A stretch of 64,000 bases of DNA from Pseudomonadales bacterium (GCA_017642855.1 JAEPOO010000002.1:143545-207544); one strand, 5' to 3'; shown: positions 19,297-28,492, counted from the stretch's first letter. Made by a program: numbers and translations. The notes: generated from the letters alone by a model not told the origin.

Positions 19297-20651
19297 CAGG
19301 CGGTACCTCCCAGCACAGCGTCAAGACATTCGGCATAAGCGACTAGATCACGCTCGGTTTTTGTTTCCGTGACGTTCACCAGCATACAGTTCGAAAAAGA
19401 CTCAAATTCCATGCCCAGATCGTAACCGCCAAGAATACCGCGAGCCGCCATGGCAGCCAGTACTTCCGAGGCCGGTTTCGCAGTTTCGAGCACAGCCTCA
19501 TGAAACGATGGACCCGCAAAGCGAAGCGTAACGCCATTCATTGCGGTGACTTTTTTGATCAGGCTCTGCAAACCTTCGTGGGAGGCCAACGCCACCGAGC
19601 GAAGTCCCTGATCACCAACGAGGCTCATATAAATCGTCGCCGCTGTCACCAGAAGCCCCTGGTTCGTACAGATGTTCGACGTGGCCTTGGCTCGCCGAAT
19701 GTGTTGTTCTCTGGCCTGTAACGTCAGCGCGAACCCATCGAGTCCGTCTACATCACTGGTTTTGCCGATGATTCGACCCGGCATTTGTCTCACAATCGCT
19801 TGCTTGCAGCACATGAACCCACAGTAAGGGCCGCCGGATGCCACAGGAATTCCCAGAGGCTGCGCTTCGCCAACCGCAATGTCAGCACCGGACTCACCCC
19901 ATTCACCGGGAGGCTTGAGCAACGCCATGGCCGTTGGATTCACGACGCCAATCACAAGCGCGTCTTTTTCGTGGGCTTCATTGGTGAGTGTATCCACATG
20001 AGGCAAGCCGCCAAAGTAATTGGGATACGCAACAGCGATCGCTGCAACGTCTTCCAGCGCATCGCCCGTCTTTACGAGGCCAGTCTCGGCGTCAAAAGGC
20101 AGCGTGACCATCTCAAGACCCTGGTTACGAATAATCGCATCACAGGCTCTGATGTACGCAGGGTTAAGATCACCGGCGACCGCCACCTTGCGCGACTTAA
20201 CCTTCTTGTTGGCGCGAATCGCCATTAACATGGCTTCTGCTAACGCTGATGCACCGTCGTATACGGACGCATTCGCCACGTCCATCGCCGTCAGCCGGGT
20301 GATCATGGTCTGGAACTCATAAATCAACTGCAGTGTGCCCTGACTGGCCTCGGCCTGATAAGGCGTATAGGCCGTCATAAATTCACCGCGACCAACTATG
20401 TCCCAGACAGCCGCTGGGATGTGATGCTCGTACGCGCCTGCACCAATGAAAGATAACTGCACCGTATCCTGAGCCGCGCGCTCATTCATCAATCGCATCA
20501 GCGCCATTTCGCTGATGCCAGAAGGTGTGTTGGTTAGTTCGCCGGACCTTAAGGATTCCGGAATTTCATCGAACAGCGTTTCAGTGGATGTCACGCCGAT
20601 CGACGTGAGCATTCTTCGCTCATCGGCTTCAGTATGGGGAATAAACGGCAT
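19296..20651 (-). CDS. gcvPA: Glycine dehydrogenase (decarboxylating) subunit 1
   Basis: N-terminal half of the split P-protein. Recognisable stretches are [15 protein letters not shown] at the start, [18 protein letters not shown], the [14 protein letters not shown] motif and [11 protein letters not shown]. Length of 451 residues is right. It decarboxylates glycine together with GcvPB and passes the aminomethyl group to GcvH. It lies 6 bp from gcvH and abuts gcvPB. Many gammaproteobacteria, including E. coli, have a single fused GcvP, so the split form is a lineage marker. Confidence 0.96.
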   Translation of the reverse strand: MPFIPHTEADERRMLTSIGVTSTETLFDEIPESLRSGELTNTPSGISEMALMRLMNERAAQDTVQLSFIGAGAYEHHIPAAVWDIVGRGEFMTAYTPYQAEASQGTLQLIYEFQTMITRLTAMDVANASVYDGASALAEAMLMAIRANKKVKSRKVAVAGDLNPAYIRACDAIIRNQGLEMVTLPFDAETGLVKTGDALEDVAAIAVAYPNYFGGLPHVDTLTNEAHEKDALVIGVVNPTAMALLKPPGEWGESGADIAVGEAQPLGIPVASGGPYCGFMCCKQAIVRQMPGRIIGKTSDVDGLDGFALTLQAREQHIRRAKATSNICTNQGLLVTAATIYMSLVGDQGLRSVALASHEGLQSLIKKVTAMNGVTLRFAGPSFHEAVLETAKPASEVLAAMAARGILGGYDLGMEFESFSNCMLVNVTETKTERDLVAYAECLDAVLGGTA

Positions 20652-20657
20652 GGCGTT

Positions 20658-21047
20658 TTAGTGTTCCTCCTCACACACGACCTGGTAATCGGCAGCGCTC
20701 AGTAATGTATCGATCGCAGAGGGGTCATCAGGTGTAATCTTGAAGAACCAGCCATCAGCAAACGGCGATTCATTCACCAGTTCCGGCGAGTCTTCGAGGT
20801 TCGAATTCACTTCCGTCACTGTGCCGCTGACCGGCGCATAAATGTCTGAAGCGGCTTTAACGGATTCAACCACCGCGACTTCGTCCCCGGCTGAGCAGGT
20901 TGAATCGATCTCGGGCAGCTCTACAAAGACCACATCACCCAGGGCGTCCTGGGCGTGATCGGAAATACCGACAACCACCACCCCGTCTTCAAGCTTGGCC
21001 CATTCATGGGTCGCGAGATATCTCAAATCTGTTGGAAATTCCGCCAT
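20658..21047 (-). CDS. gcvH: Glycine cleavage system H protein
   Basis: Lipoyl carrier of the glycine cleavage complex, shuttling the aminomethyl group between P, T and L proteins. The 129-residue sequence has the THEWAKLEDG start region and the lipoylation lysine in VVESVKAASDIYAPVSG at about residue 64. It sits between gcvT and gcvPA with short gaps of 17 and 6 bp, so the four genes form an operon. Confidence 0.96.
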   Translation of the reverse strand: MAEFPTDLRYLATHEWAKLEDGVVVVGISDHAQDALGDVVFVELPEIDSTCSAGDEVAVVESVKAASDIYAPVSGTVTEVNSNLEDSPELVNESPFADGWFFKITPDDPSAIDTLLSAADYQVVCEEEH

Positions 21048-21064
21048 CTAGTTTCTCCGGATTC

Positions 21065-22144
21065 TTAGTTTTCTTTCGGTTTGTATACCTGTTTTCCATG
21101 GCGTACGAAAGGAGGTTCAACACACTCCACGGGGTTCTGCTTGCCACGAATCTCCACCGACATATCGGCGGAAGTTTCACTCACACGAGCGAGCGCAATG
21201 CCCTGCTGCAGAGTCGGGGAAAATGCACCGGAAGTGATCTCACCGACTTCTCTACCATTGCTGAATACCTTGTAGTGGGCACGCAACACACCTTTACCGG
21301 GCATTACCAGACCGACCAGCTGTTGATCAGACTGGCGTGTCTTGAGCGCATCCGCACCGATAAAGTCCCTGCCTTCCATGAAAACCGTCGATGCCATATT
21401 GGATTCGAACGGTGTGACGGTTTCATCCATGTCACTGCCGTAAAGATTCATGCCGGCTTCAAGTCGCAACGTGTCTCTGGCACCAAGACCAATGGGCGCC
21501 ACATCTGCTTCAAGCAGTCGATCCCAGAACGCCGGCGCTTCATCTGCAGGCAGAATCACCTCAACACCTTTTTCACCGGTGTAACCGGTTCGGGCAATAA
21601 ACCAACCTTCAGTCCAGGTTCCTTGAAAAAGTTTCAGCTCAGACATCGCTGCGGCCTGAGCATCACTGATGGTTGCGGTCACCTTTTCCAACGCGTTTGG
21701 ACCCTGAACGGCCAGTATGGCCAGGTCGCTCCTTTCTTTGATCGTACAGTCGAAATTCTCAGCGACCTGATTCATCCAGTTAAGATCTTTTTCACGGGTC
21801 GCACAGTTCACTACCATCAGGTATGGCTCACCCGTGTCATAGACGATCAAGTCATCGAGCACACCGCCATCTTCCTGCAACATGGCCGAGTACATGGCCT
21901 GGCCCGGCCGAGTCAGACGGGTGAAGTCATTGGCCAGGAGACGATCAAGGAACCCCGGTACTTCAGTGCCGTGCAGTTCAACGGTAGTCATGTGCGACAC
22001 ATCAAACACGCCCGCATCAAATCGAACTGCGTGGTGCTCTTCAATCTGAGAACCATAGTTGATGGGCATATCCCAGCCGCCAAAATCGACCATCTTGGCG
22101 CCCAACGCTTCATGCTTTCCGTAAAGGGGGGTTTTGTTACCCAT
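21065..22144 (-). CDS. gcvT: Aminomethyltransferase (glycine cleavage T protein)
   Basis: Transfers the one-carbon unit from GcvH to tetrahydrofolate, releasing ammonia. Typical features are KTPLYGKHEALGAKMVDFGGWDMPI at the N-terminus (quoted here only as a family start), SHMTTVELHG, the catalytic-site region around VYDTGEPYLMVVN, and RTGYTGEKGVEV. Length of 359 residues is normal. Only 38 bases separate it from the upstream flavin hydroxylase gene, leaving no room for a glycine riboswitch, so expression probably comes from the longer ygfB-pepP-hydroxylase transcript or a promoter within it. Confidence 0.95.
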   Translation of the reverse strand: MGNKTPLYGKHEALGAKMVDFGGWDMPINYGSQIEEHHAVRFDAGVFDVSHMTTVELHGTEVPGFLDRLLANDFTRLTRPGQAMYSAMLQEDGGVLDDLIVYDTGEPYLMVVNCATREKDLNWMNQVAENFDCTIKERSDLAILAVQGPNALEKVTATISDAQAAAMSELKLFQGTWTEGWFIARTGYTGEKGVEVILPADEAPAFWDRLLEADVAPIGLGARDTLRLEAGMNLYGSDMDETVTPFESNMASTVFMEGRDFIGADALKTRQSDQQLVGLVMPGKGVLRAHYKVFSNGREVGEITSGAFSPTLQQGIALARVSETSADMSVEIRGKQNPVECVEPPFVRHGKQVYKPKEN

Positions 22145-22182
22145 AGTTTAACGAGGAGGGAACTGCGAAGCGGCGTATTCTA

Positions 22183-23307
22183 CTAAACTCCACCCGCCGC
22201 GACACTAATTGCCAGCCGTTTTAATGCCGTATTTTCATGAACGAATCGAAGACCCAGACTACGAGCGAGGCCAATCGCCGGCTGCCGCGAACCGAACAGA
22301 CGATAAAAACTTTCCATCGCCAGTCCAGCCAGGTGGTTTTCACGGATTCGCTCACGCTCATACCTTTTCAGCAGCTGGACGTCGCCGAAGGACCTGCCCT
22401 CGATGCGAGCATCCAGAAGGATCGTGGCCAGTGCCTGAGCGTCGGCAAACCCCAGGTTTGCACCCTGACCGGCGAGGGGATGAATGGTGTGTGCGGCATC
22501 GCCCAGAAGCGCCACACCTTGGGCAACATACCTGAAGACATGTTGCTGCATCAGCGGAAAACTGAACCTTGGACCGACAGATTGGAGTTCACCGAGCTGG
22601 TGTTCGGTGACATCAGCCAACTGGCGCTGAAAGTCACCCTCTTCAAGCTGCGAAAGATCTGAGGTAGACGACCAGATAACAGCCACCTTATTCGACTCAC
22701 CCAGCGGAAGCAGAGCAACCGGACCGGTTTCATGAAACCACTGCCAGGCGATTGCCCCATGTGGTTGTTCAAACTCTGCGACACACACCGTCGCCTGCTG
22801 ATCATAGACATAGCCGAATTTCTTTAACCCCAGCTTCTCACGGGTTTCTGAGTGACCACCGTCGGCGGCGACGATTAACGCTGCGTCACATTCCTTGACG
22901 TCAATGGCTGATTCCCAATGGACTGTCAGCCCAGACTCTTGTGCAGTATCGGCAAGGGCTGCGCGCAGCGCTGTCTGATCCACAATGTGCCCCAGCTCGG
23001 GGAGGTCCGCTTCGTCCGCTCGAAAACTTATCGCGCCAGCCCCTTCACCATCGAAAACAGACATGCCGACATAAGGCGCACTGAAGCGCGCCGTCAGCTT
23101 GGCAAAGACACCACACCCCTCGAGAAACTCACGAGATTTTCGATTCACCGCGATGACGTTTGCCGTCAGGGACGTTGGCGGTTCCGGGCGTGCTTTACGC
23201 TCGTATACTTCCACATCAAGGCCACGCTTTTTGGCCGCAAGTGCAAAACTGAGCCCGACAAAGCCTGCACCCACAACCACTATGTTTGCCTGGCCCGTCT
23301 TATCCAC
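22183..23307 (-). CDS. Ubiquinone-biosynthesis FAD hydroxylase (UbiH/UbiI family)
   Basis: FAD-dependent aromatic hydroxylase of ubiquinone synthesis. It has the N-terminal FAD-binding VVVGAGFVGLSFALAAKKRG, the central VAADGGHS and the family signature LLGDAAHTIHPLAGQGANLG near residue 285. In enterobacteria two such genes, ubiH and ubiI, lie between pepP and gcvT; here there is one, so it could be either orthologue or do both jobs. It overlaps the 3' end of pepP by 8 bp. Length of 374 residues is a little short but complete. Confidence 0.88.
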   Translation of the reverse strand: MDKTGQANIVVVGAGFVGLSFALAAKKRGLDVEVYERKARPEPPTSLTANVIAVNRKSREFLEGCGVFAKLTARFSAPYVGMSVFDGEGAGAISFRADEADLPELGHIVDQTALRAALADTAQESGLTVHWESAIDVKECDAALIVAADGGHSETREKLGLKKFGYVYDQQATVCVAEFEQPHGAIAWQWFHETGPVALLPLGESNKVAVIWSSTSDLSQLEEGDFQRQLADVTEHQLGELQSVGPRFSFPLMQQHVFRYVAQGVALLGDAAHTIHPLAGQGANLGFADAQALATILLDARIEGRSFGDVQLLKRYERERIRENHLAGLAMESFYRLFGSRQPAIGLARSLGLRFVHENTALKRLAISVAAGGV

Positions 23308-24652
23308 TTGCTGCTCTGCCTGATTCCATCATGGTCTCAATCGCCTGTATGTCTTTGGGCACCCCGCTGGTCAGTACTTCATGGCCTGTTTTCGTCACCA
23401 GAACATCATCTTCGATGCGCACTCCGATCCCTCGATAACGCGTCGCCACTTCTACCATGTCATCGGTAAAATAGAGCCCAGGTTCAATGGTGGTCACCAT
23501 GCCTGGCTCAAAAACACGCCACTCGCCGTTGACCTGATAGTCGCCGACATCGTGCACATCCATACCCAGCCAATGACCTGTGCGTTTCGTGCAGTAAGGC
23601 AAGTGCGCCTCTTCTGCCATTAGCATGTCAACATCCCCCGCTAGGATACCCAGCGACACGAGGCCCTCGGTCAATTTACGCATCGCGGCATCATGCGGGT
23701 CATTCCAGTTGTTTCCCGGTTTCACTTCGTCAATGGCCGCCAGCTGGGCTTCCAGAACAATCGAGTAAATCGCTTCCTGGGTTTCTGAGAACTTACCGTT
23801 AACCGGAAAGGTGCGCGTAAGATCGCAGGCGTAGTTCTGATACTCACCACCGGCATCAACCAGCACCAGGTCACCATCCTGAAGGGGTTCATTGTTGTCC
23901 AGATAATGCAGGACACACGCATTACTGCCGCCACCGACAATCGCCGGATAAGCTGGCCAGCGTGCACCACCCATGGCGAACTCGTGGTTCAATTCCGCCT
24001 CAACCTCATATTCCATCATCCCAGGAACCACCTGCGCCATAATTCGGCAATGTCCCCGGCAGGTTGCCTCGGCTGCCAGTCGCATCAATTCGACTTCACC
24101 CGCACTCTTGAACAATCGAAGCTCATGCAGCAGGTGTTCGAGCTGCACGAGTTCTCCCGGTGGCAGGTGACCCTGCTGGTTAATCTTGCGAACCCATTCA
24201 ATCACCTGGGAATCAAACTCGCTGTCGAGTCCCATGGCGTAATAGAGTTTGGTTCTGCCTTCAATCAAACCGGGCAGGATGTCGTTGATATCAGAGATCG
24301 GAAAAGCATCGTCCATACCAAACAGCTGCATGGCGCGTTCAGGGCCTGTAATGTCGCCGTGCCATCGGGAAACTTCCGCATCTCTTTCTCGGCAGAACAA
24401 AATAGATTCGCCATACTCCCGACCGGGAATCAACACAAACACTGCGTCAGGTTCATCAAAACCTGTCAGATAAAAGAAGTCGCTGTCCTGACGAAAACGG
24501 TAACGCTTGTCCCAGTTCATGTGTCTCAGGGTGCCGCCTGGCACAATGGCAATACTGTTTTCATCCATGAGGGCGGTCAGCTCGTGACGTCGACGGGCGA
24601 ACTCTGCCGCACTGATCTGTTTTCGCTCGTGTTGGTGTTTCTTTTTTGGCAT
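23300..24652 (-). CDS. pepP: Xaa-Pro aminopeptidase
   Basis: M24B metallopeptidase removing N-terminal residues before proline. The aminopeptidase P N-terminal domain (about 1-160) contains RHMNWDKRYRFRQDSDFFYLTGF. The pita-bread catalytic domain holds the metal ligands in VLVDAGGEYQNYACDLTRTFP, the LGMDVHDVG histidine region and TTIEPGLYF. Length of 450 residues fits. It is between ygfB and the ubi hydroxylase with 1-bp spacing and 8-bp overlap, the classic conserved order. Confidence 0.95.
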   Translation of the reverse strand: MPKKKHQHERKQISAAEFARRRHELTALMDENSIAIVPGGTLRHMNWDKRYRFRQDSDFFYLTGFDEPDAVFVLIPGREYGESILFCRERDAEVSRWHGDITGPERAMQLFGMDDAFPISDINDILPGLIEGRTKLYYAMGLDSEFDSQVIEWVRKINQQGHLPPGELVQLEHLLHELRLFKSAGEVELMRLAAEATCRGHCRIMAQVVPGMMEYEVEAELNHEFAMGGARWPAYPAIVGGGSNACVLHYLDNNEPLQDGDLVLVDAGGEYQNYACDLTRTFPVNGKFSETQEAIYSIVLEAQLAAIDEVKPGNNWNDPHDAAMRKLTEGLVSLGILAGDVDMLMAEEAHLPYCTKRTGHWLGMDVHDVGDYQVNGEWRVFEPGMVTTIEPGLYFTDDMVEVATRYRGIGVRIEDDVLVTKTGHEVLTSGVPKDIQAIETMMESGRAASG

Positions 24653-24653
24653 C

Positions 24654-25199
24654 TCAATGCGTGGTAATCGGTGCTGAAGACGAACCTGTTTCGGCGAAGA
24701 TCAACAGCGTGCTGACGCGCACAAACTCAATTATTTCCATAAGGTCTGCTTCGTTTTCCTCACCTTCCGGGACGTCGTCGGTCATTGCGGCAATACTGGC
24801 AAGGTCGCGCATCGCTTCGTGAACATCCGATTTATCGTTCACGTCCAACTGCCGGCCTGTCTCTCCAAACCCAGAGAGAAACCCCGAGCACCAAAGGCCA
24901 ATAGCGGCAGCACGATCGCTGATGGGTGATTCGTCGTCTGGCAGCAACAGACTGAAGTCAAAATCAGAGAACTCTTCCAGATTCTCAAGACCCTCGTTAA
25001 ACGCCGCCTCCATCAGTTCGCCCAGTTCTAGTGGCAGGTCGCCATCCAACCAGGAGGCGTATACGGCTAACCGTCCTTCTTTTTTGGACTGATTTTTCAC
25101 CGCGCAGAGGTAACCCATCAGCAACCCGTGCAGTTCTGAGGGATGGTGATCAGCGCCATAAGCGTTGAGTTGGTCTTGAAAGTGCTTGAATACTGGCAT
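24654..25199 (-). CDS. ygfB: UPF0149 (YgfB) family protein
   Basis: Conserved gammaproteobacterial family of about 190 residues, next to pepP. Visible family features are the N-terminal ADHHPSELHGLLMGYLCA and the central LWCSGFLSGFG segments. In Pseudomonas the YgfB family has been tied to regulation of cell-wall and resistance genes, in E. coli the role is unclear. It starts the minus-strand run ygfB-pepP-hydroxylase-gcvTHP and is divergent from the TIGR02449/zapA transcript. Confidence 0.9.
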   Translation of the reverse strand: MPVFKHFQDQLNAYGADHHPSELHGLLMGYLCAVKNQSKKEGRLAVYASWLDGDLPLELGELMEAAFNEGLENLEEFSDFDFSLLLPDDESPISDRAAAIGLWCSGFLSGFGETGRQLDVNDKSDVHEAMRDLASIAAMTDDVPEGEENEADLMEIIEFVRVSTLLIFAETGSSSAPITTH

Positions 25200-25240
25200 G
25201 TAGAGTCCTGAGTGACGGCATAATTTTACTCGAAGTCAGC

Positions 25241-25268
25241 TTGAACAACAGGATTGTTGAGCTATATA
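25241..25268 (+). promoter_or_regulatory. Candidate sigma-70 promoter of the TIGR02449-zapA transcript
   Basis: TTGAAC (25241-25246) and TATATA (25263-25268) are separated by 16 bases, a near-consensus sigma-70 pair. Transcription would begin around 25275, only a few bases before the GTG at 25278, so the first gene may be read from a nearly leaderless mRNA. Confidence 0.5.
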
Positions 25269-25277
25269 GTCTTAGCC

Positions 25278-25475
25278 GTGGATATTAACGCCCTTGAAAA
25301 ACGGATCGATGAGCTGATCGCCCTGTGTGACGAACTGGAACGCAAGCAGTCTTCCATGGAATCTGACCGGGAAAACTGGATGCAGGAACGCACGCGTTTG
25401 CTGGAGAAGAACGAAATGGCGAAAGCGAAGGTTGAAGCCATGATCATGCGACTGAAGTCACTGGAGTCAGACTAA
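25278..25475 (+). CDS. TIGR02449-type coiled-coil protein (ZapB-like)
   Basis: Short acidic coiled coil of 65 residues beginning VDINALEKRIDELIALCDEL, very like the TIGR02449 family found upstream of zapA in Pseudomonas-type genomes. Most of its length is heptad-like, with Leu and Ile spaced in a and d positions. It is placed 2 bp before zapA and so probably shares its mRNA; a role with ZapA in cell division is inference. I choose GTG 25278 because the conserved part begins there; a longer frame from 25254 would include the promoter -10. Confidence 0.75.
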   Translation: MDINALEKRIDELIALCDELERKQSSMESDRENWMQERTRLLEKNEMAKAKVEAMIMRLKSLESD

Positions 25476-25477
25476 CC

Positions 25478-25813
25478 ATGACGGATTCCAAGACGGTTCG
25501 CGTTTCTATTCTCGACAAGGACTACCAGGTCAGCTGTGAGGCCAATGAAGTGGCGGCCTTACAACGCTCTGCCAGCTTTCTCGACCAGAAAATGCGAGAA
25601 ATGAAGGAAAACAGCAATGTTATTGGCCTGGACCGGCTGGCTGTCATGGCGGCTCTGAACCTGACCAATGATTTACTCGCCCAGTCTGATCAGGCCAACC
25701 AGCTGAATTCTAAGCAATCCGAAATAGAACACCAGATGCAGATTCAATCTGCTGAACTGGACCAGCTTGGCGAAAAGCTGGACTCTGCATTAGCCAGGCT
25801 CAAAAAAGCTTAA
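25478..25813 (+). CDS. zapA: Cell division protein ZapA
   Basis: FtsZ-ring stabiliser. The N-terminal half reads VRVSILDKDYQVSCEANEVAALQRSA (the ZapA globular domain) and the C-terminal half is a long coiled coil. Length of 111 residues is normal. The order zapA-6S RNA-ygfA is conserved in gammaproteobacteria and holds here. Confidence 0.93.
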   Translation: MTDSKTVRVSILDKDYQVSCEANEVAALQRSASFLDQKMREMKENSNVIGLDRLAVMAALNLTNDLLAQSDQANQLNSKQSEIEHQMQIQSAELDQLGEKLDSALARLKKA

Positions 25814-25838
25814 TCGCGCAAGCCCCTACCTATATACT
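25810..25838 (+). promoter_or_regulatory. Candidate promoter of 6S RNA
   Basis: TTAATC (25810-25815) and TATACT (25833-25838) are 17 bases apart, at the end of zapA. The predicted start near 25845 coincides with the 5' arm of the 6S RNA closing stem. Confidence 0.5.
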
Positions 25839-25841
25839 TCA

Positions 25842-26027
25842 GTTATGTTCCCTGGGTTGTTAGCCAGTCGATATGTCCTCGACCCTTTATGCGACACCCA
25901 GGAGGTCTTTTTTCATGAACCATGTGCATGTCCGTTCAGCGGAAAGCCTACGGCCATAAGGAGACCACCGCCTTGAACCGCTGGGTTCAAGGGCCTATCC
26001 GAACAGCGGCAATTTGGGGAACTTATT
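25842..26027 (+). ncRNA. ssrS: 6S RNA
   Basis: The gap between zapA and ygfA is the conserved site of 6S RNA, which binds the sigma-70 RNA polymerase as an open-promoter mimic. The sequence can pair its ends (GTTCCC near 25848 with GGGGAAC near 26016) and carries the well-known late hairpin CCTTGAACC...GGGTTCAAGG around 25970-25991. The length of about 185 nt is right. Ends are approximate. Confidence 0.85.
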
Positions 26028-26030
26028 TTT

Positions 26031-26627
26031 ATGACCGATCTGCGAAGCCAACTGCGTGAGCGACGACAAGCCTTGTCTTTCGAAGATCGTCGAAGAAAAT
26101 CCCTCGCCATTTCCGAACACCTTAATCACTACTTACCGTTTGTGCGCACTGACAATGTCGCGCTCTATTATTCAACGCCAGAAGAAGTTGATACCACTGG
26201 GCTTATCATGACTGCGGCTGAACAGGGCAAAACCATTTATCTCCCTGTTGTGAATACTTCCGAGATTCGTTCAGACGCCATGCTGTTTGCTCGGTTTGAC
26301 CCCGGCACGACTGGCATGAAAAAAAACCGTTACGGCATACCCGAACCTGACGTCGCTGTTGATGAATGCCTGAGAAGCGACGAACTTTCGTTCATCTGCG
26401 TACCGATGGTGGGTTTTAATCAACGGTGTGATCGAATCGGCATGGGCGCCGGATACTACGACCGTGCCCTGGAAAATAACGGCGTCAGAAAACCCCACCT
26501 GGTGGGCCTGGCCTTTCGCTGCCAAAATGCTGAATTTGAACCGGCACCCCACGATGTACCCATGGACGCTGTGGTCACCGAAGATGGCGTTTTGAAGGGA
26601 GTTAAATCAGGGCAGCACCCGCACTGA
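26031..26627 (+). CDS. ygfA: 5-formyltetrahydrofolate cyclo-ligase
   Basis: Converts 5-formyl-THF to 5,10-methenyl-THF with ATP. The N-terminus reads LRSQLRERRQALSFEDRRRKSLAI and the C-terminal half contains the substrate-loop signature RCDRIGMGAGYYDRAL. Length of 198 residues is normal. It follows 6S RNA, with which it is usually co-transcribed in gammaproteobacteria, and its folate role fits with the nearby glycine cleavage operon. Confidence 0.94.
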   Translation: MTDLRSQLRERRQALSFEDRRRKSLAISEHLNHYLPFVRTDNVALYYSTPEEVDTTGLIMTAAEQGKTIYLPVVNTSEIRSDAMLFARFDPGTTGMKKNRYGIPEPDVAVDECLRSDELSFICVPMVGFNQRCDRIGMGAGYYDRALENNGVRKPHLVGLAFRCQNAEFEPAPHDVPMDAVVTEDGVLKGVKSGQHPH

Positions 26628-26688
26628 CGACAACCCCAAGGCCGAAGATCAGGAACAGGACAAGCATGAGATCTGGTTTTCTTTTCAC
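26602..26688 (-). CDS. Putative 28-residue single-pass membrane protein
   Basis: A minus-strand frame starting GTG 26688 gives VKRKPDLMLVLFLIFGLGV and on to a stop at 26602. A basic N-terminus is followed by one hydrophobic helix, like a small membrane protein family recalled from Pseudomonas. An AAGAAG lies just upstream. It overlaps the 3' end of ygfA on the other strand by 26 bp. Existence is plausible but unproven. Confidence 0.45.
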   Translation of the reverse strand: MKRKPDLMLVLFLIFGLGVVVSAGAALI

Positions 26689-26884
26689 GTTCTTCTTAAG
26701 CCCGATGTCTCGAGCACAACGAATGTATGGTTTTTGTAAAAGGCCCAACAAGATATAGCGATAGGCACGGTGAATCAACCCCTATCCAGATCACCAGACA
26801 CCCCGCCGGTGCAGTTATGATGCCCGCTGGTCTGATTTCAGCGCTTAGTAAGTATTTACTTGTTCAACCTGTGGATAACAACCC

Positions 26885-27424
26885 ATGACAACCCGAGAGG
26901 TCATCAGAATGGGGCACCCGAATCTTCGGGTCCCGGCAGAACCCTACCCCGTTGAGCACATCGGCTCCGATAAGTTCAACACACTCATCGAGGATATGCG
27001 GGAAACCCTGCACGCTTATGGCGGGATCGGGCTGGCGGCACCTCAAATCGACGTGGGTTATAGGCTGTGTGTTATCGAAATTGAAAATACCGAGACCCGT
27101 TATGGCACGATCGAACGCGTGCCTTTTGAAGTGTTCGTCAACCCAACCATTACGCAGTTAGATGACCCAGAGGAGCAGGGCTACTGGGAGGGCTGCCTAT
27201 CGGTGCCTGGCATGATGGGCTACGTGGAAAGACCGCAACACATTCGGGTGGATTACACGACGCGCGAGGGGCAACCGGCCAGCCGAGAAGCTCACGGATT
27301 TCTCGCGACCGTTTTTCAACATGAGTTTGATCACCTGGATGGCGTTCTCTATGTCGATAGACTCAAAGATCCGAGTCTGTTCGCATTCGAAGACGAATAT
27401 GTTCAGTTCCATGCTGGTGGCTGA
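26885..27424 (+). CDS. def: Peptide deformylase
   Basis: Metalloenzyme removing the N-formyl group from nascent proteins. All three motifs are visible: GIGLAAPQ (about residue 47), EGCLSVPG (about residue 100) and QHEFDHLDG (about residue 140). Length is 179 residues. The sequence is longer in the middle than the usual def next to fmt, and the gene is alone, so this may be a second deformylase copy. It borders the decayed end of the integron array. Confidence 0.92.
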   Translation: MTTREVIRMGHPNLRVPAEPYPVEHIGSDKFNTLIEDMRETLHAYGGIGLAAPQIDVGYRLCVIEIENTETRYGTIERVPFEVFVNPTITQLDDPEEQGYWEGCLSVPGMMGYVERPQHIRVDYTTREGQPASREAHGFLATVFQHEFDHLDGVLYVDRLKDPSLFAFEDEYVQFHAGG

Positions 27425-27470
27425 TATCGCCGCGGTAATTCAGGTCATCGACACACTGGATATTGGCTAA

Positions 27471-27932
27471 CTAGAGTTTCATTCTCATCGGCTGATCTTT
27501 CACACCACCGCCTTCACGCAGGCTGCCATCTCGCTCAAATCCCCAACGCTCATACACGTGTTGCGCATTGAGTGAAGAGTTAACCGTGAAGTAACCGGGA
27601 TTATTGCCAGACTTTAAGCATGCTTCCCTGCCAATCGCCCAAAGTCGTGAGGAATAACCTTTACCCTGGTACCTGTCGTCAACGAACAGGTGGAACAAGT
27701 GACTGTCGTCTCTCGTACCAACGACGCCAACTATTTCACCATCGATCTCACCCACGTGATAGCGAAAGCCGTCATCAAAGAACCCTTCAATCGCCTCAGG
27801 CGTCATAGAGTTCAAAAGGTTGGTTCGGCCTTCTTCGCTGAACGATTTAGCAATGTACTTTACGGCCAGCGAGGTGAGGAGAATACTGATCGGTTCAGAA
27901 TCAAACTTACGACCGGGACGTATCTCCATCAT
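27471..27932 (-). CDS. GNAT-family acetyltransferase
   Basis: Acetyl-CoA-dependent N-acetyltransferase fold. The acetyl-CoA loop reads HLFVDDRYQGKGYSSRLW (about residue 85) and the C-terminal part has HVYERWGFERDG. Substrate is unknown. It looks like integron cargo and its stop codon is directly followed by GGCTAAC (27465-27471), which resembles one R' box, but no full attC lies beside it. It could be the last cassette after loss of its attC, or ordinary chromosomal sequence. Confidence 0.82.
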   Translation of the reverse strand: MMEIRPGRKFDSEPISILLTSLAVKYIAKSFSEEGRTNLLNSMTPEAIEGFFDDGFRYHVGEIDGEIVGVVGTRDDSHLFHLFVDDRYQGKGYSSRLWAIGREACLKSGNNPGYFTVNSSLNAQHVYERWGFERDGSLREGGGVKDQPMRMKL

Positions 27933-27944
27933 TTTGCTGAGCGC

Positions 27945-28439
27945 CTATTGGACCTCAAAACGACCCAGGACAAATTTCCCTTTTCTCTGGATTCCGGCTT
28001 CACCGATCGGCCTTCCGATGGCTGACGGTACATTGCCAACATAAAGTTCGTAGGACCCGGGTTTAATGGGCACGAGGCTCACGTGAGCAGAGCCAGTTTC
28101 GTCACACTCAATCGCATGAAAACTTAAACCCTGAAGATGAACTTCAATGTCACCCACTGTGACCAGGCGAAGGTGAGCGTTTCTCAACAAGCCTGGCATT
28201 TCTATGCGCCAACCTGATAGGTCATCCTTAACATCAGGGCAGTGAATATTGAGACGGTAGTATTGCCCGGTGAAAAGCGCAATTTCCATTGGCTCAAGCT
28301 TGGGTGCCCCGTTTGTTTCCGTCGTTATGGTGACGTCAATGCCCGTTGGCGGGTATTGAGCGAGATTCCCTGCAGACTCTCCATACGCGAAGCTAAGATA
28401 AGCCAGCCAGGGCAACATCAAAAAAAATTTTCGCCTCAT
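27945..28439 (-). CDS. Exported protein, possible cupredoxin-like fold
   Basis: Starts MRRKFFLMLPWLAYLSFAYG, a good Sec signal peptide, so the 164-residue product is exported. The mature part has FTGQYYRLNIHCPD and later VSLVPIKPGSYELYVG, a pattern recalling cupredoxin-like domains, though Cu ligands are not evident. A strong AGGAGG lies 6 bases before ATG 28439. It is 12 bp upstream of the GNAT gene, probably in one transcript. Upstream sequence is a truncated integron cassette. Confidence 0.65.
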   Translation of the reverse strand: MRRKFFLMLPWLAYLSFAYGESAGNLAQYPPTGIDVTITTETNGAPKLEPMEIALFTGQYYRLNIHCPDVKDDLSGWRIEMPGLLRNAHLRLVTVGDIEVHLQGLSFHAIECDETGSAHVSLVPIKPGSYELYVGNVPSAIGRPIGEAGIQRKGKFVLGRFEVQ

Positions 28440-28492
28440 CGAGAGTCCTCCTTGCTGTCTTTAGTGTTGAAATGGTCTGCGCCCTCGCCGCA

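Noticed and set aside
21065..22182. Glycine riboswitch before gcvT
   Set aside because: Only 38 bases separate gcvT from the upstream gene and no riboswitch-like structure is seen.
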